From contig NZ_JAAVUQ010000009.1 in the NCBI RefSeq assembly GCF_018449515.1, forward strand, positions 1 through 64,000: a DNA stretch of 64,000 bases, written 5' to 3'. Below are positions 34,754-43,466 of this stretch, one piece after another. The notes under the pieces are model-generated. The model saw nothing but the letters and a program-made list of their open reading frames with translations. It made no database searches and was not told the origin of the DNA. Numbering within the stretch: the first letter of the stretch is position 1; every line of letters starts with the position of its first letter. The position numbers were made by a program, and so were the translations under genes. The stretch comes from Caballeronia sp. dw_19. Its GTDB lineage: Bacteria; Pseudomonadota; Gammaproteobacteria; Burkholderiales; Burkholderiaceae.

Positions 34754-37351
34754 ATGCGCAAAATTGTTCTCGTCGTCTGTCTTTTTGTCCTGAGCGTTCT
34801 GAGCGGCACGCTTGCATCTGCCGCGAATGCGGCCGCCGGCGCGGCCAGCCCAGCCCTTGGCTCATCAAGTGTCACCCTGACGCCCGAACAGGCGCGTGCC
34901 GCGCTGGCGGTCCTCAACGACCCCGCACGCCGCAGCCAGGTCGAGGACACGCTGCGGGCCGTCGCGGCTGCCGGAGCGCTTTCTACGCCTGTGCAGGCCG
35001 CCTCAGGCAGCCCGGCCCCGGCGGCGGCCGCTTCGGCTGCGAGCGGTGCATCGGGCGCGGCGAGCGTGCTGGCCAAGTCGCTGACGAGCAACGGGCTGGC
35101 ATCGCAGATCTCGCATGAGGCGGGTTACTGGCTCGTGGAACTCAGCAGCGGCCTGCGCCGTTCCGTCACCGCGCTGCTCGACTACGGCTCGGTCATGCAG
35201 TGGTGGCACGAGCGCGCTGCCACTGCCAGCGGCCGCGATCTGATCGGCCAGGTGATCTGGTCGATCTCGATCTCGTTGTTGCCTGCACTCTTGCTGGAAT
35301 ACCTGAGCTCGCGATGGCTGCGCCGGCCGCGCGAGCGAATCGCTGCCCGCGGGATCGTGGATGTCGATGCAGCCCAGCCGGAACTGGCGAAGGAAGAGCA
35401 GGCCGCAGTGCACGCCGAAGCCGTGGCCGAGCGTTCGGGCAACGAGGCGGCTATCGAGGTCGCCGAGCACAAGACCGATACCGCCCGCGGCGTACGTCAT
35501 GCAGCGCGGCACTGGACTTTGTTGCAACGGCTGCCAAGCGCCATTCTTCATAGCTTGCTCACGTTGCTGCCGCTGCTCGTATTCGTGATCGCCACGACTG
35601 TGCTGATGTCTGTTTTCATCGACGACAGCACGCCGCAAGGCCGTTCCGTCGGCGCGCTGATCGACGCGTACCTGGTGTGCCGCGGCATTGTGATCGCGTG
35701 CGGGTTCTTCATCGCGCCTCGCGCGCCGGGCCTGCGCCTGATCCAGATCAGCGACGATGCCGCCCGCTTCGCACAACGCTGGCTGGTGCGGCTTGTGTGG
35801 GTGGCGGGAGCGGGCTCGGCGTTCGCTGAGGCAGCGGCGCCGCTGGGCATGACCGACACCGCTCATGACTCGATCCTGAAGGTGGTCGCGCTGGTCGTGC
35901 ACGTGCTGATCGCTATCGTGATCCTCAAATGCCGCGTGCCGGTTGCGGTCTGGATTCGCGAGAGCGTCAGGGGACGTCGATCATTCGTACTGCTGGGCAA
36001 TTGGATTGCTGATGCCTGGGCCGGGCTCGCGGTATTTTTCGTGCTGGCGCTGTGGTTCGTCTGGGCGCTCGATGTACGCAACGGGTATCGCACATTGTTT
36101 CATCTGTTCGGCATCTCGGTGCTCGTGCTGGTCGCGGCGCGCGTGGTCGCAATTGTTGCGTTCGGTGCGCTCGGCCGTATTTTCCATACGGCCGGCGGCG
36201 AGGAGGACCTGTCGAACAAGTCGATCGTGCATCGGCACGCTTACCGCTATTACCCGCTGCTGCGGCGTGTCGTGCGGACGGCTATCGTCGTGGTTACCTT
36301 GCTGACGCTGCTGCAGGTCTGGGGGCTTCACGTCCTGACGCTGTTCTCGTCGGGCGGGGTGGGCCATCGGCTTGCATCCGCGCTGATTACCATCGGGGTC
36401 GCCGCCGCGTTCGCCGTCATCGTGTGGGAAGGCGCGAACGTGATGGTCGAGCAACGTCTGGAAACGTGGACCACGAGTGGCGACAGCTTGCGGGCCGCGC
36501 GTCTTCGAACTCTGCTGCCAATGATGCGCAGCGCGCTCTTTATCGTGATCGCGATGGTCGTCGTGATGACGGGATTAAGCGAGATCGGTGTCAACACCGC
36601 GCCGCTGCTCGCGAGCGCGAGCATCTTCGGCGTGGCGCTTGGTTTTGGTTCGCAAAAGCTCGTGCAGGATCTGATCACTGGCATCTTCCTGTTGATGGAG
36701 AACGCGATGCAGGTCGGCGACTCGGTCACGCTCGCGGGGGTCTCGGGGACAGTCGAGTACCTGTCGATCCGCACGGTGCGTTTGCGAGGCAGTGACGGCT
36801 CGCTGTTCACGGTGCCGTTCAGTTCGGTATCGACGGTGAACAACACGAATCGCGGCATTGGCAATGCCGCGGTACGCGTGAGCATCGCCCTTGGGCAGGA
36901 CGTGAACCTGGCGGCGGATACGCTTAACGAGATCGGGGCGTCGCTGCGTGAAGATGATGCGTTCAAGGACGGCATTCTCTCCGACTTCAGCCTGTGGGGT
37001 GTAGATGCGGTAGATGGGTCGAGCGTCACGCTCGCCGGTCAGATCCAATGCCGCGACAGCGCACGCTGGGGCGTGCAGCGTGAATTCAACCGGCGCATTG
37101 TGGACCGCTTCACGGAACGGGGCATTGAGATAGCGAATCCGCAGCGCAATTTCGTGATCGTGAAGGGCGGCGATGCGGGTGAACTGGCTGCAGCCTTCAA
37201 GGGAGATCAGCGTGGCGATTGCTCAACCGATACAACCGATACGGCTGTGAACGTGAATGCGAACGCCAATGGCGATCAACGCGGCGAGCGCACCATCACC
37301 GGCGAGCCTTCGAACTTGCCGCCCGAGCGTTCGAAGCCCAACCGGCCATAA
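34754..37351 (+). CDS. Large MscS-family mechanosensitive channel protein
   Basis: An 865-residue membrane protein of the YbiO/MscK-size class. A signal peptide (about residues 1-26) is followed by an Ala-rich periplasmic region to about 150, then about ten hydrophobic segments. The MscS core lies at about 600-720: APLLASASIFGVALGFGSQKLVQDLITGIF (pore helix TM3 region) and QVGDSVTLAGVSGTVEYLSIRTVRLRGSDG with the beta-domain following. The C-terminal 100 residues form the cytoplasmic vestibule, and the last 40 are Asn/Gly-rich and variable. It opens under membrane tension in hypo-osmotic shock. Its 3' end overlaps the convergent gene at 37276 by 76 bp. Confidence 0.9.
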   Translation: MRKIVLVVCLFVLSVLSGTLASAANAAAGAASPALGSSSVTLTPEQARAALAVLNDPARRSQVEDTLRAVAAAGALSTPVQAASGSPAPAAAASAASGASGAASVLAKSLTSNGLASQISHEAGYWLVELSSGLRRSVTALLDYGSVMQWWHERAATASGRDLIGQVIWSISISLLPALLLEYLSSRWLRRPRERIAARGIVDVDAAQPELAKEEQAAVHAEAVAERSGNEAAIEVAEHKTDTARGVRHAARHWTLLQRLPSAILHSLLTLLPLLVFVIATTVLMSVFIDDSTPQGRSVGALIDAYLVCRGIVIACGFFIAPRAPGLRLIQISDDAARFAQRWLVRLVWVAGAGSAFAEAAAPLGMTDTAHDSILKVVALVVHVLIAIVILKCRVPVAVWIRESVRGRRSFVLLGNWIADAWAGLAVFFVLALWFVWALDVRNGYRTLFHLFGISVLVLVAARVVAIVAFGALGRIFHTAGGEEDLSNKSIVHRHAYRYYPLLRRVVRTAIVVVTLLTLLQVWGLHVLTLFSSGGVGHRLASALITIGVAAAFAVIVWEGANVMVEQRLETWTTSGDSLRAARLRTLLPMMRSALFIVIAMVVVMTGLSEIGVNTAPLLASASIFGVALGFGSQKLVQDLITGIFLLMENAMQVGDSVTLAGVSGTVEYLSIRTVRLRGSDGSLFTVPFSSVSTVNNTNRGIGNAAVRVSIALGQDVNLAADTLNEIGASLREDDAFKDGILSDFSLWGVDAVDGSSVTLAGQIQCRDSARWGVQREFNRRIVDRFTERGIEIANPQRNFVIVKGGDAGELAAAFKGDQRGDCSTDTTDTAVNVNANANGDQRGERTITGEPSNLPPERSKPNRP

Positions 37352-37656
37352 AATGCTTCGAGCGCGGCGCTGTCGGGTGCGGCGTGATCGATGGAAGGCG
37401 CGGCGGGGCCTTCTCCTTTCTGCGTGAGTGGCCGTGGCACGAGTGAAAGCATGACCCCGTGCCTGTCCGCCAGCGCGACCAGCCGGTCCATGGCCACGCG
37501 TGCATGTCCCCGATGGTGTTCTCCTTCGGACCACAGGGCCTCTAGCGCGACGGCGCAGTCGCCGGTAGCCTCGAGCCACATCTCGACGTGCTGGCGGTCC
37601 TCGACATGGCTGGCGTGAAATGCATCGATCATTCGTGAAGCGGCGGTGTCGGACAT
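37276..37656 (-). CDS. Small conserved-looking protein with GNAT-like C-terminus
   Basis: A 126-residue protein. From 37656 it reads MSDTAASRMIDAFHASHVEDRQHVEMWLEATGDC, and the last third is DSAALEAFYGRLGFERSGGKFEGSPVMVRSP, which resembles the closing strand-helix-strand of GNAT acetyltransferases (xFYxxLGF). The front half lacks an acetyl-CoA loop, so it may be a partial or diverged GNAT or an unrelated stand-alone protein. Its 3' end is antisense to the last 76 bp of the channel gene. A real function is unknown. Confidence 0.6.
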   Translation of the reverse strand: MSDTAASRMIDAFHASHVEDRQHVEMWLEATGDCAVALEALWSEGEHHRGHARVAMDRLVALADRHGVMLSLVPRPLTQKGEGPAAPSIDHAAPDSAALEAFYGRLGFERSGGKFEGSPVMVRSPR

Positions 37657-37746
37657 GGGCGCCTTGCAGGGAAGTGGACTCAACAACGAGCAAGCGAAAC
37701 AGCAAGACGAGTGCTTGATGGCCGCTACCGGAACATTTTATGCTGC

Positions 37747-37776
37747 TTACAACGGCGTCCTTCGTCCTTCTATAAT
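37747..37776 (+). promoter_or_regulatory. Putative sigma70 promoter for the nucleoside-permease-family gene
   Basis: A perfect -10 box TATAAT lies at 37771-37776. The best upstream -35 match is TTACAA (37747-37752), at 18-base spacing and only a half match to TTGACA. The predicted leader to the start at 37901 is about 120 bases. The -10 is clear; the -35 is weak. Confidence 0.5.
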
Positions 37777-37900
37777 GCGCTCAACACACGCACGCACGGT
37801 CGTCCGGCGGTGGCACGGACGAGACGGGCGTGTTGTCCCGTCCGGCATCTTGCCCGTGTGTTTCACCTCGCGTCCTCCTTCCACTTACGGTGCCGCCCAG

Positions 37901-39052
37901 ATGAAATCGATCGTCCGTTCCCCGCTCGGCCTGCTCCTTCGTTCTACCCGCAGCCGTACTTGCATCGTCACTCACATTCCCTCACGAATCCCGGCGTTGA
38001 GCTTTATGGCCGCGATGGCTACGCTCTTGTTCAGCGCGTGTGAGCCAACGTTTGCGCAGGGCCCGGATAGCTCCCAACGTAGCGCCAACGGCAATGGCCG
38101 CGGCCAGCCCGTCAAGGTCATGATCATTTCCATGTTCGGCCCTGAGGCGCAGGTCTGGCTTAACAAGCTCGGGCCCTGGAAGGCCATTCGTGTGGCCGGC
38201 CTGTCTCCGGACTATCCCGTTGTGAACTGCAACCGTCAGGAGGTCTGCGTGATGACCACCGGCATGGGGCATGCGAACGCGGCTGCTTCGCTGATGGCGC
38301 TCACGTTCTCCGACAGATTCGATCTGCGCCGTACCTATTTCATGATCGCGGGGATCGCGGGCATCGACCCGATGCAAGGCACGCTCGGGTCTGCCGCGTG
38401 GGCAAAGTATCTGGTCGACTTCGGTATCCAATGGGAGCTCGATGCGCGCGAAAAGCCCGATAGCTGGCCGAGCGGTTATCTCGGCATCAATACGAAAAGC
38501 CCTGCCGATAAACCCCCGCTTGATTACAAGACCGAGGTGTTCCGGCTGAATCCGGATCTCGCCGACGCAGCTTATGCGTTGTCGAAGAACGTGGTGATGT
38601 CCGACAACCCCGAAGCGCAGGCCGCGCGCGCCAGGTTCAGCTATGCGCCGGCGAACCAGCCGCCCAAGGTGATCCAGTGCGACACGCTGGCGAGTGATAC
38701 GTGGTGGTCGGGCAAGGTCATCGGCGAGCGGGCGCGCGACTGGACGAAGCTCGTGACTGGCGGCCAGGGCGTGTATTGCACGACGCAGCAGGAGGACAAC
38801 GCGACTTACGAGGCGTTGTCGCGTGCGGCGAGCGTGCATCGCGTGGATTTGAAGCGGGTGGCGGCCCTGCGTTCCGGCTCGGATTTTGATCGGCCCCATG
38901 ACGGGCAATCCGCCTCCGATAATCTCCTCAATTACGCCGCCCAGGGCGGTTTCGCGCCGGCTATCGACAACTTGTATCGGGCGGGGAATCCGCTGGTACA
39001 GGAGATTGCAACGCACTGGGCCGAATGGCGCGACGGCGTACCGCAACACTAG
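37901..39052 (+). CDS. Purine nucleoside permease (NUP) family protein, exported
   Basis: A 383-residue protein. After a hydrophobic export region (the segment MAAMATLLFSACEPTFAQ, with a possible lipid Cys47), residues 65-380 match the NUP family: VKVMIISMFGPEAQVWLNKLGPW, VVNCNRQEVCVMTTGMGHANAAASLMALTFS, YFMIAGIAGIDPMQGTLGSAAWAKYLVDFGIQWELD and TWWSGKVIGERARDWTKLVTGGQG. The fold is that of nucleoside phosphorylase-type domains, and bacterial members are probably periplasmic nucleoside-binding or cleaving proteins rather than membrane permeases. The start could also be at 38006. Confidence 0.85.
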   Translation: MKSIVRSPLGLLLRSTRSRTCIVTHIPSRIPALSFMAAMATLLFSACEPTFAQGPDSSQRSANGNGRGQPVKVMIISMFGPEAQVWLNKLGPWKAIRVAGLSPDYPVVNCNRQEVCVMTTGMGHANAAASLMALTFSDRFDLRRTYFMIAGIAGIDPMQGTLGSAAWAKYLVDFGIQWELDAREKPDSWPSGYLGINTKSPADKPPLDYKTEVFRLNPDLADAAYALSKNVVMSDNPEAQAARARFSYAPANQPPKVIQCDTLASDTWWSGKVIGERARDWTKLVTGGQGVYCTTQQEDNATYEALSRAASVHRVDLKRVAALRSGSDFDRPHDGQSASDNLLNYAAQGGFAPAIDNLYRAGNPLVQEIATHWAEWRDGVPQH

Positions 39053-39726
39053 CGGCGCGAAACCCGCAGCCCACCGCCCGTCCTCCGCATCAGCGCTCTA
39101 CGGGACGAGCGGCGGCACGGAAGAAGGATTTTCTATCGATACACTTGCCTTCATAGCTTCCGCAGACGCTGTTACAACTCGGTGCAACATATTCCTTCCG
39201 GCGGTCATTCGGACGTTCCGTTAGTCAAATTTCCGCGTCAAAAATGTAAGCAGGGTGACAGTTTTTATCCAAGGGTTTTCCTGCGCCGCAATTCCGGGGG
39301 TTCGTTGACCGGCTGTTACAACTTCGCCATTCCTCGCAATCCGGTTAATTCGTCGGGCATATCAACCGACTATCCGGCACATCCGTTTTTTCCCCACGAA
39401 ATCAATCGTCAAGAAAACCCTCTGTCAATTGATCCGGCCCATTTCGCTTCAAAATAGTTGCCATGAACCGGTCACATTTTCCTGTTACATCCTCGGGAAA
39501 AAATTACCGTTTCTCTTTGTTGTTTTATGGAAATTTATTATTGAGATGTTCTTGATTTCCCGCAGCGTGGTACTTACAATCCGTTTCACAGTGTTGTTAC
39601 AAGATGTAACTCAGTGAAACAAAGTTTAAACGTAGCCCGACAGAACAAACGTTTGGCTAGGCAAAAAAGATAGCCGGCAAGAATGCCGGCAGGGTGCTCG
39701 GGGTTTATATCGAACGCAGGAAAATC
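39053..39726 (+). promoter_or_regulatory. Long AT-rich control region of flhDC with four TGTTACA motifs
   Basis: A 674-bp gene-free stretch with clearly lower GC than its flanks. The heptamer TGTTACA occurs at 39170, 39314, 39483 and 39595. The first two copies extend to the same 12-mer GCTGTTACAACT, and the last forms a perfect palindrome GTTACA-AGA-TGTAAC (39596-39610). Such an array upstream of the flagellar master regulator could be the binding site of a dedicated regulator. The protein is unknown to me. AT-richness may also invite H-NS-type proteins. Confidence 0.6.
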
Positions 39727-40044
39727 ATGAACGGTCGCGAAACGCTGGACTCGATTCGAGAAATCAACTTGTCGTACATCATGCTCGCGCAGCGCATGCT
39801 GCGAGAGGACCGTGCCATCGGGATGTTTCGACTGGGTTTGTCTAAGGAACTCGCCGACCTTCTGTCCGGGCTGACGCTCGCGCAGGTTGTCAAACTGGCG
39901 GCTTCAGACCAGTTGCTGTGTTTTTTCCGTTTCAACGATCACACCATGCTGGCTGCACTCACGTCGCCCGCGAAGCATGCGGATATCGCGCCGACGCACG
40001 CAGCCATCTTGCTGGCCGGCCAGCCAGCAGAACAGTTCCTCTAA
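39727..40044 (+). CDS. flhD: Flagellar master regulator subunit FlhD
   Basis: A 105-residue FlhD of the beta-proteobacterial type (ESIREINLSYIMLAQRMLREDRAI-like N-terminus, here SIREINLSYIMLAQRML; RLGLSKELADLLSGLTLAQVVKLA in the middle). With FlhC it forms the D4C2 activator of class II flagellar genes. AGGAAA lies a few bases before the ATG at 39727. FlhC follows after a 15-base gap in the same operon. The neighbouring chemotaxis and flagellar structural genes are outside the window. Confidence 0.94.
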   Translation: MNGRETLDSIREINLSYIMLAQRMLREDRAIGMFRLGLSKELADLLSGLTLAQVVKLAASDQLLCFFRFNDHTMLAALTSPAKHADIAPTHAAILLAGQPAEQFL

Positions 40045-40059
40045 GCACGAGAGCGCGCC

Positions 40060-40719
40060 ATGCTTAAGAAGAGCCTCACCGAAGATGCACTGGAAGTTTT
40101 CCGCGCGATCGCATTGATCGAACTCGGGGCGCGGATGCAGGTGCTCGAAAGTGAACTGACACTGTCGCGTGACCGGATGATCCGGTTGTATCGCGAGGTG
40201 AAGGGCGTATCGCCGCCGAAGGGCATGCTGCCTTTCTCGGCTGACTGGTATATGACGTGGCTCGCGAACATCCACGCTTCACTCTTCTACAACACGTATG
40301 CGTTCCTGAAGAAAGAAGCAGGTTGCTCGCACCTCGATGCCCTGACGAAGGGGTATCGGTTGTATCTCGAACATTGCAGGAATAGCGATGTCGAGGCGGT
40401 ACTTGATTTAACGCGGGCCTGGACCCTTGTGCGCTTTTTCGATGCGGGCATGCTGCAGCTCACGAAATGCTGCCGCTGCACTGGAAAGTTCATCGCGCAC
40501 AAACATGATTTGCAAGAAAACGTGGTGTGCGGGGCCTGCCAGCCGCCGTCACGCGCGGGGAAGACCAAGAAAGCGGCGGCCGCCCGTCAGGCGAGCCTTG
40601 AGACCGCGCTGGTGGAGTTGAGTAGGGTATCGACTAACGAAGTGCCGGAACCGACGGTGCTCGAACACGTGGCGATGTTACAGCCGCGCACAGAAAGCCT
40701 GATTGCACAGGCTGCTTAG
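40060..40719 (+). CDS. flhC: Flagellar master regulator subunit FlhC
   Basis: A 219-residue FlhC. The zinc-binding cysteines sit at Cys137, Cys140 (in CCRC), Cys157 and Cys160 (in CGAC), matching the order and spacing of the E. coli protein. The N-terminal part reads LEVFRAIALIELGARMQVLESEL and the central part YNTYAFLKKEAG. The C-terminal 45 residues (Ala/Lys-rich) are an extension relative to the E. coli protein. It partners FlhD in activating class II flagellar promoters. Confidence 0.95.
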   Translation: MLKKSLTEDALEVFRAIALIELGARMQVLESELTLSRDRMIRLYREVKGVSPPKGMLPFSADWYMTWLANIHASLFYNTYAFLKKEAGCSHLDALTKGYRLYLEHCRNSDVEAVLDLTRAWTLVRFFDAGMLQLTKCCRCTGKFIAHKHDLQENVVCGACQPPSRAGKTKKAAAARQASLETALVELSRVSTNEVPEPTVLEHVAMLQPRTESLIAQAA

Positions 40720-40818
40720 GCGGTAGTGGACCGGTGGCCCCGAGGACCATCATTCGATGGGGTGGCCGCAGGACCCGCTGCTGTTTTTTAAGGTTTTAAA
40801 GGGGTGTTGGATTTTTTG

Positions 40819-40850
40819 GGGCTACCGAGGTTGGTAGCCCTTTTGCTTTT
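40819..40850 (+). terminator. Rho-independent terminator of flhDC
   Basis: GGGCTACC (40819-40826) pairs with GGTAGCCC (40833-40840) around GAGGTT, followed by TTTTGCTTTT. It lies 100 bases after the flhC stop, between convergent genes. Confidence 0.82.
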
Positions 40851-40876
40851 CCAGGGGACGCGGTGCGCTCCAACCC

Positions 40877-41992
40877 CTATGCCGACAACAACGACCCTGT
40901 CCTGTATGCAGTCGCACTGGCGACGCGAGCCACCTCCATCCCCGCGGTAGCAAACCGTGCAATCTGCCGCGCATACAACATGCCGGAGGTCGTGCAATTC
41001 AAAGGCGTAACGGTATCGGTCAGCGGATCGACCACATCGGCAATTGCATCGCCGGCCTTGACCAACGCCCCGACCTTCGCGCGAAACACCAGCACGCCGC
41101 TCACAGGCGCAACAATAGGTTCGGCGCCCGCAAGCGGCGTCGCTGGATAGGAAAGCGCCGGCATGGCGGGCGCAGTCGCATCGATCACGCCACGATGCAT
41201 CAGGTAATTGATGATGCCCTGCGCGTCAGCATCGGCGAATTCATACGACACGTCGTGCTGGCTGCGCAGTTCCACCGTCACCGAAATACCGCCATTGGGC
41301 ACTGGGAAACGATCGCCAAACCTGGCTCGCAGGTCCGACCAGCAGAAACTGTGAATCTCGTCGAACGGGTTGCCCACCGAATTCAACGCCAGCAGCGACG
41401 CCTTCGAATCCAGATATCGCGCCAGCGGCTCGACTTCGTCCCAGATATCCGGGTTGGTGTAGAGGTGCAGCGCCGCGTCGAGGTCACAATGCAGGTCGAG
41501 CACGACATCGGCATCGTAAGAGAGCTTTTGCAACGCAAGGCGCTGCGACTCGAGCTCGGTTTGCGGTTTTTGCTCGTCCAATGCATCACGCATCGCGCGG
41601 CGCACAGCAAGCTTGTTGGCATTGCTGTCCCCAGACAGCAGGCCTTCTATACGCGGCGCGATCAGCGCGGCCAGGTCGTGGAAATTGCGGTTGAAGTTGT
41701 GGCCGCTGTTCAGCTCGAAACGCCCGAGCAACGTGCCATGCATGTTCTGGTTCAACCCGATCGGGTTCGATACCGGCACGATCACCACTTCGCCGTGCAG
41801 CTTGCCTGCCGCTTCGAACTCGGCCAGAAGGCGCCGCAGACGCCAGGCGACCAGCATGCCGGGAAGTTCGTCGGCATGCAGCGAGGACTGGATATAGATC
41901 TTTTCGCCGCCGCCCGGGCCGTAGTGAAAGCTCAGGATATTGCGGGTGGTGCCGATAGACGGCGAAATCAGGGTGTGCGTTTTGGTTTGCAT
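40877..41992 (-). CDS. Succinylglutamate desuccinylase/aspartoacylase-family metallohydrolase
   Basis: A 371-residue zinc carboxypeptidase-like amidohydrolase. The zinc ligands are His39 and Glu42 in SSLHADELPG and a second His in VVLDLHCDLDAAL. Other landmarks are VVIVPVSNPIGLNQNM, FNRNFHD and ITVELRSQHDVSYEF (the catalytic Glu region). The C-terminal 90 residues, with PVSGVLVFRAKVGALVKAGDAIADVVD, look like a biotinyl/lipoyl-type barrel. Relatives act on N-acyl amino acids or short carboxylates. The adjacent basic-amino-acid binding protein suggests an amino-acid-derived substrate, but this is inference. Confidence 0.87.
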   Translation of the reverse strand: MQTKTHTLISPSIGTTRNILSFHYGPGGGEKIYIQSSLHADELPGMLVAWRLRRLLAEFEAAGKLHGEVVIVPVSNPIGLNQNMHGTLLGRFELNSGHNFNRNFHDLAALIAPRIEGLLSGDSNANKLAVRRAMRDALDEQKPQTELESQRLALQKLSYDADVVLDLHCDLDAALHLYTNPDIWDEVEPLARYLDSKASLLALNSVGNPFDEIHSFCWSDLRARFGDRFPVPNGGISVTVELRSQHDVSYEFADADAQGIINYLMHRGVIDATAPAMPALSYPATPLAGAEPIVAPVSGVLVFRAKVGALVKAGDAIADVVDPLTDTVTPLNCTTSGMLYARQIARFATAGMEVARVASATAYRTGSLLSA

Positions 41993-42212
41993 GATTGTCG
42001 GTGCACGGCGCTCGGATACGCGTCGCGCTTGGGAAAAGTGTCGGCGTGTTCAGGAGAGCGGGGCGGAACGTTCGCGACGGCCACCGGGTTTTGCTGCGCG
42101 CCCGTGGCGCCGGTTATTACCTGCGAGTAGCTGCGGCGCCGCCTGCCCCAGACGCACGATCTTAGCTGAAAACGACAGCATTGCCGCGCCAGGAGAAAAA
42201 GACGCTGAAAAC

Positions 42213-42247
42213 AAAACGGGCTCCGCGTTTGTCGCGGAGCCCGTTTT
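42213..42247 (-). terminator. Strong rho-independent terminator of the amino-acid-binding-protein gene
   Basis: AAAACGGGCTCCGCG (42213-42227) pairs with CGCGGAGCCCGTTTT (42233-42247), 15 bp around a 5-base loop. Read leftward it ends in TTTTGTTTTC, a good U-run. It lies 56 bases after the stop codon. Confidence 0.9.
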
Positions 42248-42262
42248 CTCAAGCGCTCAAGC

Positions 42263-42288
42263 TGTGTCCGGAACGCGTTCCGGACACA
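42263..42288. repeat. Perfect 26-bp palindrome before the terminator
   Basis: TGTGTCCGGAACG then CGTTCCGGACACA forms a fully symmetric 26-base element with no T-run. It lies between the stop codon at 42303 and the terminator at 42213-42247. It may be an mRNA-stabilising hairpin or a protein site; neither is shown. Confidence 0.7.
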
Positions 42289-42302
42289 GGTTCAGGGACT
42301 GC

Positions 42303-43094
42303 TTAGCTGCCGTACACGTCGAAGTCGAAGTACTTCTTCTCAAGCTTCTTGTACGTGCCGTCCTTGATGATCGAGGCAATTGCCTTGTCGATCTGTGCCT
42401 TCAGGTCGGTGTCTTCCTTGCGCAGGCCGATACCCGCGCCGTTGCCAAGGATGGTCGGATCGACCAGATCCTTGCCCACGAACTCGTAACCCGTACCGCG
42501 CGGCGTCTTCAGGAAGCCAACTTCAGCTTGCACGGCGTCTTGCAGCGCTGCATCGAGGCGTCCAGCTTGCAAGTCGGCGTAGACGCCATCCTGGTTCTGG
42601 TACGGCGTAACCGTTACACCCTTCGGCGCCCAGTAGGTCTTGGCGTAGGTTTCCTGGATCGTGCCTTGTTCCACACCGACCGTCTTGCCCTTCAAGCCAT
42701 CGGCTGTCGGCAGGATGCCGCTGCCCTTCTTGGCGATCAGGCGGGTCGGCGTGTTGAACAGCTTGCTCGAGAACGCAATCTGTTCGGCGCGTTGCGGCGT
42801 CATGGACATTGACGACAGCACGCCGTCGAACTTCTTCGCCTTCAAGGCCGGGATCATGCCGTCGAAATCGTTTTCCACCCATACGCACTTCGCATGCAGG
42901 CGCGCGCAGATTTCATTGCCGAGGTCGATATCGAAGCCGACCAGCTTGCCATCCGGACCTTTCGATTCGAACGGGGCGTAAGAGGCATCGACGCCGAAAC
43001 GGATGGTCGAGTAATCCTTCGCATTGGCGGTGACGGAAGTGATCGATGTGACGGCGAGCAAGGAAATCGTCAAAGCCGCGAGCAGTTTTTTCAC
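42303..43094 (-). CDS. Basic-amino-acid ABC transporter periplasmic binding protein (ArgT/HisJ type)
   Basis: A 263-residue secreted binding protein. The signal peptide is residues 1-25 (ending ANA). Landmarks are RFGVDASYAPFESKGPDGKLVGFDIDLGNEICARL, DGMIPALKAKKFDGVLSSMSMTPQRAEQIAFS and GVEQGTIQETYAKTYW. These fit the lysine/arginine/ornithine and histidine binding subfamily. No permease or ATPase gene accompanies it here, so it must work with components encoded elsewhere or be an orphan receptor. It has its own strong terminator. Confidence 0.9.
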   Translation of the reverse strand: MKKLLAALTISLLAVTSITSVTANAKDYSTIRFGVDASYAPFESKGPDGKLVGFDIDLGNEICARLHAKCVWVENDFDGMIPALKAKKFDGVLSSMSMTPQRAEQIAFSSKLFNTPTRLIAKKGSGILPTADGLKGKTVGVEQGTIQETYAKTYWAPKGVTVTPYQNQDGVYADLQAGRLDAALQDAVQAEVGFLKTPRGTGYEFVGKDLVDPTILGNGAGIGLRKEDTDLKAQIDKAIASIIKDGTYKKLEKKYFDFDVYGS

Positions 43095-43466
43095 TGTTTT
43101 TACTCCATAGGTGGTCAGTACATCCCGGATAGGTCAGTACCCGGGTTCGTCCGGCGTGAGGCCCCTCGGCACCGGACAGCGAGCATTCCGCGGATTGTGT
43201 CCGCAATAGAACCGCAGCAGGTTACCAAGCCAAAAAAATAAGGGAGTTGGTGAAAATCCCGATAGCTAATCTTGCAACCCTTGTGCGGTCAGGCATTTGA
43301 GCCTGTGCAGGCAATTGAATCAATTTTCGTGCAACGCGATTGTAAGTCCGATTGGTGAATCAGATGATGAGTCTCGTCATGAAACGTGCGTAGCGCATCT
43401 AGTGCGAGTGCGGTGGGCAAGGCGTTGCAAGCCCTTTGCTTGAGCGACACCTCGCAGGCCAGGCTG

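Noticed and set aside
38053..39052. Treating the NUP-family protein as a membrane permease
   Set aside because: Beyond the export signal it has no run of membrane segments; the name follows the family only.
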